DNA from: Clostridia bacterium
GTDB lineage: Bacteria > Bacillota > Clostridia > Oscillospirales > CAG-272
Direction of reading: 5' to 3'
Assembly (NCBI GenBank): GCA_017517035.1
Contig: JAFXAN010000044.1
Span: 1-41,970 of the forward strand
Length of the DNA stretch: 41,970 bases
Notes under the pieces: model-generated
Database searches by the model: none
What the model was told of the DNA's origin: nothing
What the model saw: the letters and a program-made list of their open reading frames with translations, nothing else
In this document: piece after piece, positions 9,258 to 18,800 of the stretch
Numbering within the stretch: position 1 is the stretch's first letter
Layout: each line of letters starts with the position of its first letter
Position numbers and translations under genes: made by a program

Positions 9258-9308
9258 TTTTGTTTCTCCATTTGATTTATAATTTTTTTGATTTACTATT
9301 TAGATTTT

Positions 9309-10319
9309 TCAGTTCTCGCGGTATTTCATCATATTTGCCATACCACAAAGGAATCCAAACTCATATGCTCTTGATGTGTGGCCCCATCTTGTGTCATTTG
9401 TAAGGTATGGGACGTGATCATCAAGTACAAGACCATTATATCCCTTTTCGTGGAGAGCACACATTATTTTTGAGGGGTTATAGCGTCCCTCACCCAAGTA
9501 ACATTCGCTGAAATCCTCAAGTGTTCCCTGAACGTCTCTAAAGTGAACCATGTGGATCCTGTTTTTCGGCACGAATTCATTAATCATGTCAAGAACAGCT
9601 TCTTCACCGCCAAGCTGTGAGAAAGTTCCCATGCAGAAGTTGATGCCCCACGCGGAATTGTTCGCTATCTTCTCGGCTTTAAGGAAGTCTTCCTTTGAGA
9701 TGAGTATTCTCGACACGCCTGCAACCTCAGGGAGCGGCGGGTCTGAGGGGTGGGTTATTAGTTTAATTCCCGCCTTTTCGGCTTCGGGAATAACCGCCTT
9801 TATGAAATACTCGAAGTTCTCCCAAAGCATCTCTCTTGTGGGAGGAACTGCATTTTCGTCCATTGTAACCATATGGTACTTACTTACAGCGTAAGCATTG
9901 GGAACACTCGCCTCATCAGCCTTGCGGTATGCAGAAACAGTAGCACCGCCGCGGTAAGGCTTTGTGATGCTTGTTCTCCAAGCCCATGTGGGACAGAAAT
10001 GGTGACCTAAAATCGGAATTCCAACCTTTCCCATATTATGAATTGTTTTTATGTAGTTTTCGATCTGCTCATCACGTCCCGGAAGTCCCATTATAACCTT
10101 GTCGAGGAATCGTATCGGAACGTTCTCTATCATCTCGAGCTTGAGACCAAATTTTTCGGTATATTCCTTCAGCCATCTGAGCGAACGCTCGGTCCAATAA
10201 TCCTCGTCCGCTGTTGCGATGGGCGGTGTATTGAAATGAAAGCCCTCTGAACCGAGCTGCTTTGCAAGCATCAGGGCATCGTCGTTAAACTCTTTTATTG
10301 CACCTAAAATTATCTTCAC
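9309..10319 (-). CDS. uxuA: Mannonate dehydratase family protein
   Basis: A 336-residue TIM-barrel protein resembling UxuA, which dehydrates D-mannonate to 2-keto-3-deoxygluconate. Visible features are HHFCPTWAW (106-114), THPSDPP (189-195), GINFCMGT (225-232), HMVHFRD (256-262) and VLDDH (298-302). H190, C229, H259 and D301 are candidate metal ligands in the order seen in the family. The start is a GTG at 10319: AGGAGG lies 9-10 bases upstream and the GTG overlaps the TGA of the SDR gene as GTGA, indicating translational coupling. Longer upstream frames run antisense-like inside the SDR gene and are not supported. The product would feed KDG kinase and KDPG aldolase encoded upstream in the same operon. 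The protein is slightly shorter than typical UxuA (about 350-390 residues). Confidence 0.8.
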   Translation of the reverse strand: MKIILGAIKEFNDDALMLAKQLGSEGFHFNTPPIATADEDYWTERSLRWLKEYTEKFGLKLEMIENVPIRFLDKVIMGLPGRDEQIENYIKTIHNMGKVGIPILGHHFCPTWAWRTSITKPYRGGATVSAYRKADEASVPNAYAVSKYHMVTMDENAVPPTREMLWENFEYFIKAVIPEAEKAGIKLITHPSDPPLPEVAGVSRILISKEDFLKAEKIANNSAWGINFCMGTFSQLGGEEAVLDMINEFVPKNRIHMVHFRDVQGTLEDFSECYLGEGRYNPSKIMCALHEKGYNGLVLDDHVPYLTNDTRWGHTSRAYEFGFLCGMANMMKYREN

Positions 10320-11137
10320 TTTTTTGTTGCCTCCTGCCTTGCAATATCCTCGGCACGGTATTTGTTGAGTATCTCCGGATATATCTGAGTGCTCATACCA
10401 CCGTCTACCATAAGCTCGGTGCCGGTGACATTTTTCGACTCTTGCGAACCGAAGAACCAAGCGGCATTTGCGATATCCTCAAAATCCGAAATATCTCCGA
10501 TTGGAGTCATCGTGCCGTTTGAGATCTGCTTGTCACCCATCGCAATCCAACGAGCAGTCTTGATAGTTCCCGGCATTACAACATTACTGCGGATCCCGTA
10601 TTTTCCAAGGTCCACAGCAATGGACTTTGACATTGAGTTGATACCGCCCTTTGAAGTAACATAAGCTATGCGGTTGGGGTTAGGGCGAACAGCGGAATTT
10701 GAGCTAATGAAAACAAATGCTCCGCCACCGTTTTCCTTCATACGAAGAGCCGCTTCCCTCACAATAGTAAAATTACCGATAACATTAGCTTCAAGAACTT
10801 CGGCAAACTCCTCGGGCGTTATGTCAAAAAAGTCGATTCCTTTTGATGGATCCTTTGCCAGATGAAGATTTGCCGCATTGTGACAAACTGTTTCAACATA
10901 ATAACCCATGGAATCTATATCCTTGAATGTTTCCACGATTGACTTTCTATCCCTGAGATCGAACGCATAGCCCTTTGAAAACACTCCGTATTTTGCAGAA
11001 ATAGCTTCTGCCGCACTTATTGCCTCTTCTATCTTTCGAGCAGAAACGAAAACATCTTTTCCCTCTTTTGCAAAACGTTCTGCAATTGCAAATCCCGTGC
11101 CTGCAGCTCCTGCAGTTACAAATATTGCTTTTTTCAT
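10316..11137 (-). CDS. SDR-family sugar or sugar-acid dehydrogenase
   Basis: A 273-residue short-chain dehydrogenase/reductase. It has a cofactor motif TAGAAGTG (res 8-15), HNAA (86-89, the NNAG position), N118, a catalytic Ser at 145/146 and Y159-x3-K163. The residues after the second strand (SARK) suggest NADP(H) may be accepted. GAGAGG precedes the ATG. Neighbours are an SMP-30 lactonase and mannonate dehydratase. Two roles fit: reduction of fructuronate to mannonate (the SDR-type UxuB of Bacillus), or oxidation of a free aldohexose such as mannose to its lactone. The lactonase next door favours the second; the absence of a uronate isomerase in the operon also fits. Neither is proven by sequence. 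Confidence 0.8.
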   Translation of the reverse strand: MKKAIFVTAGAAGTGFAIAERFAKEGKDVFVSARKIEEAISAAEAISAKYGVFSKGYAFDLRDRKSIVETFKDIDSMGYYVETVCHNAANLHLAKDPSKGIDFFDITPEEFAEVLEANVIGNFTIVREAALRMKENGGGAFVFISSNSAVRPNPNRIAYVTSKGGINSMSKSIAVDLGKYGIRSNVVMPGTIKTARWIAMGDKQISNGTMTPIGDISDFEDIANAAWFFGSQESKNVTGTELMVDGGMSTQIYPEILNKYRAEDIARQEATKK

Positions 11138-11160
11138 CTTGAATTCCTCTCAATATAAAG

Positions 11161-12012
11161 TTATTTCTTATAACGGTTTATATAAACTCCCGGAATATCA
11201 GAGCGATAAACAAAAGTATTTCCCGCCTGTGGCTGTTCATCAAGGGATGTTCTAACCGATGCTGTAGTGATAATGAGATCTCTCATATCATCCCCTGCAA
11301 AGCAACAGGAGCTGACCTTTTCTACGGGAAGCTCTATTTTTTTGAGAATTCTGCCCGTTGCCGCCTCTACATTCAAAACACACCAGCCACCCCAGATCGC
11401 TACCCAGAGGTTTCCTACGGCATCGATGCTCATTCCATCCGCACTGCCGTCTTTTTCGGGAATATCCAATATGCTTTTACGGTTTGATAGACCGTGATCC
11501 TCAAGTGAAAAATCAAAAACTTCGATTTTTTGCTTTCGGGAATCACAGTAGTAAAGCTTTTTTGTGTCTGTGCTCCAATCAAGTCCATTTGAGCAGCCGC
11601 AACCGTCAAAAAGCTCTGTGAGCGTGCCATTCGACAAGCGGTAAAAAGCACCCTTGCCATTATCATCTGCAGTTCCCACATAATAAGAGCCATCGGGGCC
11701 GACCTTGCCGTCATTAAATCTCAGTCCCTTGATTTCACAAGATCTGTGAGCAAGAGTAAGAGTGCCCTCTGGATTTCGGAAGTAAATTCCGTCCTCCATT
11801 GACATTATCAGATCGCCGTCTTCACATAAAGCCATGCAACCCAGCAACTGCGGAACATCAAATTTCTCCGATACACCGCTCTCATAATCGGTTGCATAAA
11901 AGCACTTGCCCCTGATATCCACATTATAGAAAACCCTATTTTTCTCATCCCATGTGGGGCATTCGCCCACGATCATATGCCGACTGTCGAATACTTCAAG
12001 TTTTTCAAACAT
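11161..12012 (-). CDS. SMP-30/gluconolactonase family lactonase
   Basis: A 283-residue beta-propeller protein. Family motifs are visible: GECPTW near the N-terminus with E17 as metal ligand, RFNDGK, the CSNGLDWS segment with a conserved Asn, and SADGMSID with a conserved Asp. These residues bind Ca/Zn in gluconolactonase and regucalcin relatives, which open sugar 1,4- or 1,5-lactones. I chose ATG 12012 because homologous sequence begins there (MFEKLEVF) and it starts one base after the kdgK stop. A longer frame to 12090 would overlap kdgK by 77 bases. Its own ribosome site is weak (GAGAT), so coupling to kdgK translation is likely. Together with the SDR and mannonate dehydratase it would complete an oxidative sugar-to-aldonate step. 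Confidence 0.8.
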   Translation of the reverse strand: MFEKLEVFDSRHMIVGECPTWDEKNRVFYNVDIRGKCFYATDYESGVSEKFDVPQLLGCMALCEDGDLIMSMEDGIYFRNPEGTLTLAHRSCEIKGLRFNDGKVGPDGSYYVGTADDNGKGAFYRLSNGTLTELFDGCGCSNGLDWSTDTKKLYYCDSRKQKIEVFDFSLEDHGLSNRKSILDIPEKDGSADGMSIDAVGNLWVAIWGGWCVLNVEAATGRILKKIELPVEKVSSCCFAGDDMRDLIITTASVRTSLDEQPQAGNTFVYRSDIPGVYINRYKK

Positions 12013-12013
12013 T

Positions 12014-13036
12014 TTATCTCTGAACTCTGCCCGAGCCGTCTCCTCCAACAAGTGCCAGAATATCCTTTGGCTTTGAAAGGTTAACATCAAGCTCTATGGT
12101 CTGCTTGAGACAGGATGCGGCAGCCGCATATTCGATAGTCTTTTGTGCATCAAAACCCGCATTCAGCGAATATATAAGTCCTGCTCCGAAGGAGTCTCCT
12201 CCGCCGATTCTGTCAACGATGTGAATGCGGTATTTCTTTGAGAAATAAGCCTCTCCGTTTTGGTAAAGAAGTGCTGACCAGTCATTATCCGACGCACTGA
12301 TGCTCTCTCTGAGCGTAATTGCAACAGTTCCGATATTATACTTCTTACTGATCTTATCGGCAACCTCAATATATCCTTCTCTGCTGAGCTTTCCCGAGAT
12401 AATATCGGTATTTGATGCATGGATATCCAGCACATCTGCGGAATCCTCCTCGTTGGCAATAAGTACGTCAACATATGTAAGCAGCTCCTCCATAGTCTTC
12501 TTTGCCTCTGCTCTCGACCAAAGATTCTTGCGGTAATTCAGGTCGCAGCTGACTGTAAGTCCCATTTCCTTTGCCTTTTTGCATGCTTCAAGACATATCT
12601 GTGCAAGATTTCCGCCAAGAGCAGGGGTGATACCCGTAAAATGGAAATATCCTGCATCACGGAATATCTCCTCCCAATTATAATCCTCGGGATTCGACTC
12701 GCAAAAAGCTGAATGCTTTCTGTCATAAACAATCTTGGAGGGGCGCTGAGACGCGCCCTTTTCCGCAAAGAAGATACCAAGTCTTTCACCGCCGTATGCA
12801 ATGTGATCAGTTCCAACTCTGTATTTGCTCAAGGTTGCCAAAGCACACTCAGCAATATCGTTTTCGGGAAGCTTTGTTACAAACTGTGTGGGAACTCCCA
12901 TATATGAAAGAGATGTGCAAACATTTCCCTCTGCTCCCGTGAAAAACGGAACAAATCTGTCTGCCTGCATAAATTTGAGATATCCCTCGGGGCTGAGTCT
13001 CAAAATATAATCTCCAAATCCTACTACCTTTTTCAT
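12014..13036 (-). CDS. kdgK: 2-dehydro-3-deoxygluconokinase (PfkB family)
   Basis: A 340-residue ribokinase-like sugar kinase. It begins MKKVVGFGDY-x-LRLSP, contains FFTGAEGNVC (31-40), typical of the KDG kinase substrate lid, and the C-terminal PfkB motif GGGDSFGAG (278-286) with D281 as catalytic base. It should phosphorylate 2-keto-3-deoxygluconate to KDPG in the cytoplasm. GAGGT lies upstream of the ATG, and the gene sits 15 bases after the KDPG aldolase gene. The aldolase immediately upstream and mannonate dehydratase downstream make the assignment firm at the pathway level. A broader 2-keto-3-deoxy sugar acid specificity (for example KDGal) is possible. Confidence 0.88.
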   Translation of the reverse strand: MKKVVGFGDYILRLSPEGYLKFMQADRFVPFFTGAEGNVCTSLSYMGVPTQFVTKLPENDIAECALATLSKYRVGTDHIAYGGERLGIFFAEKGASQRPSKIVYDRKHSAFCESNPEDYNWEEIFRDAGYFHFTGITPALGGNLAQICLEACKKAKEMGLTVSCDLNYRKNLWSRAEAKKTMEELLTYVDVLIANEEDSADVLDIHASNTDIISGKLSREGYIEVADKISKKYNIGTVAITLRESISASDNDWSALLYQNGEAYFSKKYRIHIVDRIGGGDSFGAGLIYSLNAGFDAQKTIEYAAAASCLKQTIELDVNLSKPKDILALVGGDGSGRVQR

Positions 13037-13051
13037 TTTGTTATACCTCGG

Positions 13052-14014
13052 TTATCTTTTTACTATATGTACTGCAAATCCGCCAATTTCATCCTTTAAA
13101 TATGCGGAAACAAGCTTTCCGCCGTCATCACGACGAATACTTTCTTCTATCACTTCAATACCGTTTGCCTTGAAATACTCAAGAGCTCTTGCCATAGAGT
13201 TGGTTTTGAAGCCTATATGCCCCTTTGTGCCATAAAACATCGTCTTCATAAACTCAACCGCAGTTCCCGAGAATATGGAAGAATTACCAACCTTTGTGGG
13301 AAGACGGAAGGTCTCTGACATTTTTTCGGCACCCGCAAGTGCAGTCTCGCCATTCTCATTATTTATGCCCACATGAGCAAGCTCGAATCCGAGAGAAATA
13401 TCAAGTGCTTTTTTACAAGCAGCGGTGATCCCCTCAAAATCGCCGTTCTTTATCTGATCGGCAGTTGCCATATAGCTCCCGCCGCAAGCGAGGATCTTAT
13501 CATTCTGAAGATAACTGCCCAAATTTCCAAAGTTGATACCGCCCGTGGGTACAAATCTGACCGACGGGAAAGGGCCGGACAAGAGTTTGATTGCCTCAAT
13601 ACCGCCATTTAACTCTGCAGGGAAGAATTTCAGTATCTTAAGTCCCTTTTTAACCGCATTCTGTATCTCACTGCCCGAGGAAATTCCGGGGACAACAAGA
13701 ATATCCTTTGAAATGCAGTAATCAACTATCTCCTCATCATAACCGGGGCAAACTATATAGTCAGCACCCGCACTGAGTGCTTTATCCACCGTCTCGGTAC
13801 TGAGAACAGTACCTGCAGCCACAACCATGTCGGGATATTCAGCCTTGATCGCCTTGATAGATTCAAGAGAATCTGCACTTCGCAAGGTGACCTCGATTGT
13901 ATTTATTCCACCGTTTCTTACTGCATTCGCAACCGTTGTGGCAACGGAAACGGAGGGAATGTTGATAACGGGAAGTATTCCCGTTTGCTCTAAAGATTCA
14001 AGCAAATTTTTCAC
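13052..14014 (-). CDS. KDPG/KHG aldolase fused to a C-terminal VOC (glyoxalase-like) domain
   Basis: A 320-residue protein with a GTG start at 14014, preceded by GAGAGGTC. Residues 1-210 are a class I KDPG/4-hydroxy-2-oxoglutarate aldolase: E41 in IEVTLR, AAGTVL (66-71), the Schiff-base Lys K129 in KILKFFPAE and the phosphate-binding PTGGIN motif. Residues 213-320 (beginning FELAHVGIN, ending GGFAVHIVK) have the betaalphabetabetabeta pattern of vicinal-oxygen-chelate domains. The usual aldolase is about 210 residues, so the extra domain is a real fusion, and no stop or frameshift lies between the parts. Fusions of this kind are known from Firmicutes; the role of the VOC part is not established. 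It yields pyruvate plus glyceraldehyde-3-phosphate. Confidence 0.88.
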   Translation of the reverse strand: MKNLLESLEQTGILPVINIPSVSVATTVANAVRNGGINTIEVTLRSADSLESIKAIKAEYPDMVVAAGTVLSTETVDKALSAGADYIVCPGYDEEIVDYCISKDILVVPGISSGSEIQNAVKKGLKILKFFPAELNGGIEAIKLLSGPFPSVRFVPTGGINFGNLGSYLQNDKILACGGSYMATADQIKNGDFEGITAACKKALDISLGFELAHVGINNENGETALAGAEKMSETFRLPTKVGNSSIFSGTAVEFMKTMFYGTKGHIGFKTNSMARALEYFKANGIEVIEESIRRDDGGKLVSAYLKDEIGGFAVHIVKR

Positions 14015-14033
14015 GTTTTTGACCTCTCATTAT

Positions 14034-15632
14034 TTATATATTTCCAAATTTATCAACCGATTTAACAGTATAAATTGCATTTGGCTTTGTACATCTTTCA
14101 AGATATTCGGCAACGGTAGAGCCAATTTGCTTACCATCCTCGAAAACACGGTAGTAGCAATGCTCAGCATCTCGTGAGGCGGCCCAGGTTATTCTGTCCT
14201 CACTGACCGAAGTGACGCTTACAGCTGAAGGTGTTCTATTTTTATAATCGGTGGTAAGAATGACCATGGAAGATGGCGGAAGCATTATGTGAACATCACC
14301 GTTTTCATTAGGCTTTACATTTTCAAAGTCCTGAAAATCTCCGAAATCGTTATAGGGAACATTTGCGGAATCGTAGGTGAACATTCTGAAAGGCTTATCG
14401 GTAGTGTACTCTGTAGAAAAATCTATCTCGCGAGCCTCACCTGCACAATTCATAATGCAGTATGAATAGCTGCCGTCAAGATTCACCGTACCGCCGCAAA
14501 TAACACTTTCATCCGACGAATCAAACTCAAGCACACAGGAATTTTTTCTGAAATACCTCGCCATAAGACCCATAGAATACATATACGCATTGGCGTTGTA
14601 ATCACCGTCATTTGTCCAATGGATCATGCCGTTTTTGTTGTAACGAATTGCAGTATTCCAACCTGTAAAGCGTCCGACCTCGTGTCTTGCCTTCGCCTCG
14701 GGGGTATGACCGTCATCAATAATATACGGATCGGGATAATCCACCATCGTCCAATAAACGGTAGCATATGCGCCCGCATTCATTGAAGCGAGTGCCTTTA
14801 CACAGCAAGTGAATGCGGTTTTTGCCTCCTCGGCAGGATCAAGGAATCCGTCGGGAACATCGGGCATCATAATAGATGACTGTCCCCAAGTGGTATGCAT
14901 ACCGAATTCACCCAAAATAAAGCGCTTTTGTCTACCCTTGCACTTTTGAACCATATCCGAGATCAGATCACGGAAATAATAGTAAAATTCGGTATTGGTC
15001 TTGCGACCGTCATTACCGTAATGGTGAGTACAGTATATATCGGTTATTGAGTCCATATTTTTGATGGCCCAATCAATATGCTTGAAATTGCCTGTTCCCG
15101 AGCTGTCGGTTGAGACAAGTCCAACATTTTCAAGCTCATATTTATGAAAAGCATCAAAGAGCATCTTCGAATGACGCTTAAAGCGATCAAGATCATCACC
15201 GTATTTTGCCCATGTAATATCAGTTGCCAGCTCGTTTGTAAGGCAATAGTAGCGGATAAGAGGACAATTTTTATCTCTTATAACATGATGAAGCTTTCTT
15301 GCCACATTTTCTGCCCATTCTGCCATTTCTTCATCGCTTTCATATATGCGGTGAGGCAGACGCCAAGGCACCATATATATCGAACAGTCATTTTGTGCAA
15401 AGGTCTTGTGATAATATGCGGCAAAATGCTCCATTGCCTCCTCTGTCCAATCTCCAAAGCCGGCAAAAAGTCTTGAAAATGTAGGAGAAATTTCTCTATA
15501 TGCCTTGATAACTCTCTCATTCAGAAATTTATCGCTCATCATTGGAGTCATCGAGACTTCGCTGTTATGGAACCCCATTCCACCGAATAGCCAGCGATAA
15601 TATGATTTTTTGAAATTGACTTTAACGCTCAT
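14034..15632 (-). CDS. Clan GH-A type glycoside hydrolase, family not recognised
   Basis: A 532-residue protein. ATG 15632 was chosen because AAGGAAT stands upstream; the more distal ATG at 15653 has no ribosome site. The barrel shows the two clan GH-A catalytic Glu contexts: YCLTNELA with N133-E134 (acid/base) and RFILGEFG with E242 (nucleophile). A beta-sandwich segment (about 380-470) and a fibronectin-III-like end (about 475-532) follow. There is no signal peptide, so the enzyme is likely cytoplasmic. The pattern is compatible with GH5, GH30, GH39 or related families (exo-beta-glycosidase of oligosaccharides), but I cannot assign one. It heads the part of the run that encodes sugar-acid metabolism, 20 bases before the aldolase gene. 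Confidence 0.7.
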   Translation of the reverse strand: MSVKVNFKKSYYRWLFGGMGFHNSEVSMTPMMSDKFLNERVIKAYREISPTFSRLFAGFGDWTEEAMEHFAAYYHKTFAQNDCSIYMVPWRLPHRIYESDEEMAEWAENVARKLHHVIRDKNCPLIRYYCLTNELATDITWAKYGDDLDRFKRHSKMLFDAFHKYELENVGLVSTDSSGTGNFKHIDWAIKNMDSITDIYCTHHYGNDGRKTNTEFYYYFRDLISDMVQKCKGRQKRFILGEFGMHTTWGQSSIMMPDVPDGFLDPAEEAKTAFTCCVKALASMNAGAYATVYWTMVDYPDPYIIDDGHTPEAKARHEVGRFTGWNTAIRYNKNGMIHWTNDGDYNANAYMYSMGLMARYFRKNSCVLEFDSSDESVICGGTVNLDGSYSYCIMNCAGEAREIDFSTEYTTDKPFRMFTYDSANVPYNDFGDFQDFENVKPNENGDVHIMLPPSSMVILTTDYKNRTPSAVSVTSVSEDRITWAASRDAEHCYYRVFEDGKQIGSTVAEYLERCTKPNAIYTVKSVDKFGNI

Positions 15633-15730
15633 AACTGTTATATTCCTTATCATTATGAAAAACTAAGCTTTTAAACACACTCTCTCATCCGAGCGAGCAC
15701 ATTTAAAAACATAGTTTTATTTTTAAACCG

Positions 15731-15774
15731 CCGTTGGACGTCGAAGGAGAAAATCCCTCGACGTCCCTTAACGG
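15731..15774 (-). terminator. Long hairpin after the BspA-LRR gene
   Basis: Paired segments are CCGTT/AACGG (15731-15735 with 15770-15774) and GGACGTCGA/TCGACGTCC (15736-15744 with 15758-15766), with a few unpaired bases between. On the minus strand it starts 44 bases after the 15818 stop and is followed by CGGTTTAAAAAT, a weak T-tract. It is either a leaky terminator or an mRNA-stabilising structure separating the surface-protein genes from the catabolic genes. Confidence 0.5.
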
Positions 15775-15817
15775 TCTGTATCAAAATGTCACAAAATTCA
15801 AAAGTGACTAAAATATT

Positions 15818-18800
15818 TTAAGATTCTGAAGGAGCGGAAGCCTTGGGTGCAAAATTCAATGCAATAACTTTTTCTGCATTTTCAGCAAGCACAGCCTTTG
15901 CAGCTGCAATATCTTCAACAGTTGCAACACCGCCGTTATTATTGCGAACTACAAGAACCTTGCCCTCAGAGCCTGTTACGTCATTTATAAGCATAGCTGT
16001 AACGTTATCATTAACAGCTGTCTCTTCACCTACGATACCTGTTTTGAGAACATTCCAAACAGCAACATCCTCGCAAACAAAGTCTTTAAGCAAGCCTGCC
16101 TGACATACATTTACCATAGCATCGTAGAAGTTGATAGCAGAAGAGATATCCTCATAAGCAACAAATCTGTTACCTGAAGCGTCCTCATATACCGCATAAA
16201 CGCGAGAGTAAACATCGTCAGTCCAGCCAGCTTTGAAGTTAACGAGCGTGATAGCAAACTGGGAAACACCGTTCTCATCATATTCGATAAGCTTACCTAC
16301 AAGCTCACCGTTCATCACAACAGGTTTCTTAATTGAACCAAGAACAGTGGTGGCACAAGTAGAAGGATCAATTGTAAGTACATTTTCACCCAAATTATAA
16401 ACTGAAACAATCATTGCGCCGTATTCAACGAGAGTATATTCATCCATCTTGGCATTAACAGTGTTGTCAAAATTATAAATATGTCTCAAACCGTTTTTCT
16501 TATCGTATCTTACAGAATATCCTTCGCCCTCGAAAACAGAATAAACATTAGCCTCGGGAGCATCAGCCTTAATTGTAGCTTCAACACCGTCATTTGCGCA
16601 GAAAATTGTCATATTTGCAACATTGGAAATATTGTAATTTGCTGTAACAGCTGCATCGGGATTCCAAATGTAAAGAGTCTCAATGCTTGAACCTGCAAAT
16701 GTGTTCACATCAAACAAATTAACTGTATATGCTGCAACTGTAAGATTTGACTTCTGGAATGTTACAGATGCGGGAGCAGTTGCGGGAATTGTAAGAGATG
16801 TAAGAGCTGTGCATCCGTCAAATGCGTTTGCACCGATCATACAAGTTCCTCTGTAATAAGCACCGTAATTCTCTTGTACTGTACCGTTATTTATGTTTTC
16901 AGTGCTGCCGTTAAGAACTACCTCACAAAGTCCTTCCATTCCTGCAAAATGATTTGCGGGAATATTTGACCATGTACTGTACTTATTAACATTATCAAAG
17001 GGAAGACCGTAGATATTACCTACAGGAATTGTAACCTTCTTAATGCCATCCTGACCGGAGAAAGCACCGTCTGCCGCACCGCCGTCAATAAAATATTTAG
17101 CAAGGTCAACAGTTCCTTCTTCTGTATCGGATTTTCCGAAGGTTGTCAGCTTATTAAGGCCCTTGAACATATTTGTTATTCTTCTGAGAATATTTCCGTC
17201 GAAGTAAATTTTCTCAATTTCTGTAAGTCCAAGATCAGCAACCAGATCAAAACCGCTATTGTTACCGTCTATTGAGTTAACAACAACCGAGCCATCTTCA
17301 TTGCTGAGCTTTACTGTAGTTACATACTTAGAATAATCACCCTCGGCAAAAGCTTTGAAGGAGGATTCATTATCGGAGAGATTTTTCAAATACAAAGGCT
17401 TTGAAGTGTTATTACTCCAAATATACAGAATACCTGTACTGATGTCGAATTTCCAAGCGCCGTCCTCTTCTGTTCCATTTTCGGTAGCAATGAATGTACC
17501 CTCATCCTCAAAAGAAGGATAAGAAACAGGGTAACCATACCATGTGTCCTCAAATCCTGTTGCATCGAGAGCTATGGTAACAGTAAGATCTGCTATTCCA
17601 CCGAAAGGATTGCCTTCGGTTGCGGGTGCATTACCCTCAAATGTAACATTCTTAAGTGCTGTAAGTCCTGCAAAAACATCTGTAGAGAGCGCTGTGATGC
17701 CTTCGCCGATAACAATTTTCTCTGCATCTGTTCCTATAGGCAAGCTGATTGATGATACTGCTCCTGTGCCGCAAATTGAAAGAGTCTTTGCATCCTCATT
17801 GTACATCCATATGAATGTCTTTGAAGCATCCTCGCCGTAATAATTGAAGTTATAACCGTTTGCATCGCAGAATGCTTTTTGAGCTTCAGCGGTAACAGTG
17901 TCACCATATTTTACAATTACATTCTCAAGGTTCTTGGGGAGGCTTTCTTTGACAAGGGTGAGATTAAAGCCTGTAGGCAGAATAATTCCTTTGATTGCCG
18001 TATCCGTAAATGTTTGATTTCCGTTAGCTGTGTTAATCTGGATACCGTTCCAATCACCGCCTGCAGAAACCTGTCCATGAAGAAGGTTTGCAACACCGGG
18101 AACAATTGCTTCGCCTGTTACTGAAATAGTATCCAAGCTTGTACAATCGTCAAATGCATTGGTAATAATCTGGAGAACCGATTTAGGCATTGTAAATGTC
18201 TTAAGCGCTGTATGACCTGCGAAAGCAGCCTTTGTGATTCTCTGGAAGCGACCGGAAAGGACAATATGCTCAATTTCTGTTTTATAAGCATCCCATCCGC
18301 CGGTTGCTGCAGTGCCGGTATGGAAAGATCCGGTCGTAGCAGTGTTGGAAATAGTAAGAGTCTTTGTTCTTACATCATATTTCCATGTGTTGTTTTGAGC
18401 ATCGCCGGTATATGTTCCCACATATTCGCCTGTATATGAATTAGCTGTCTTATCTGCCCAATATCCTGTTTCGGGAACTACAGCAGTGTGAGTTATATGG
18501 AAAGCAACAGTTATTCCACCAAAAGGATCATTCTCGGCTGTAGGTACATTACCTTCGAATATAACGTCTGTAAGATTTGTAAGACCTGCAAAAGCATCAG
18601 CAGCAATAGATTTGATATCACCGCGGACAATAAGGTATTTTGCATCCTTAAGAAGCTCAACATCAGCCGAAGGAAGCGCATCAAGTGCACTTTCTGTGCC
18701 GTTACCGTAAATTGTTACGGTCTTTGTTGCCTCGTCATATGTCCAAGCTGTGCCCTCGCCGATCTTGCCGTAGGGTACATAGTCATATCCGTTTGTTGCG

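Noticed and set aside
10320..10460. N-terminal extension of the mannonate dehydratase frame.
   Set aside because: It overlaps the SDR gene in another frame, has no family similarity, and the GTG at 10319 has an excellent AGGAGG site.
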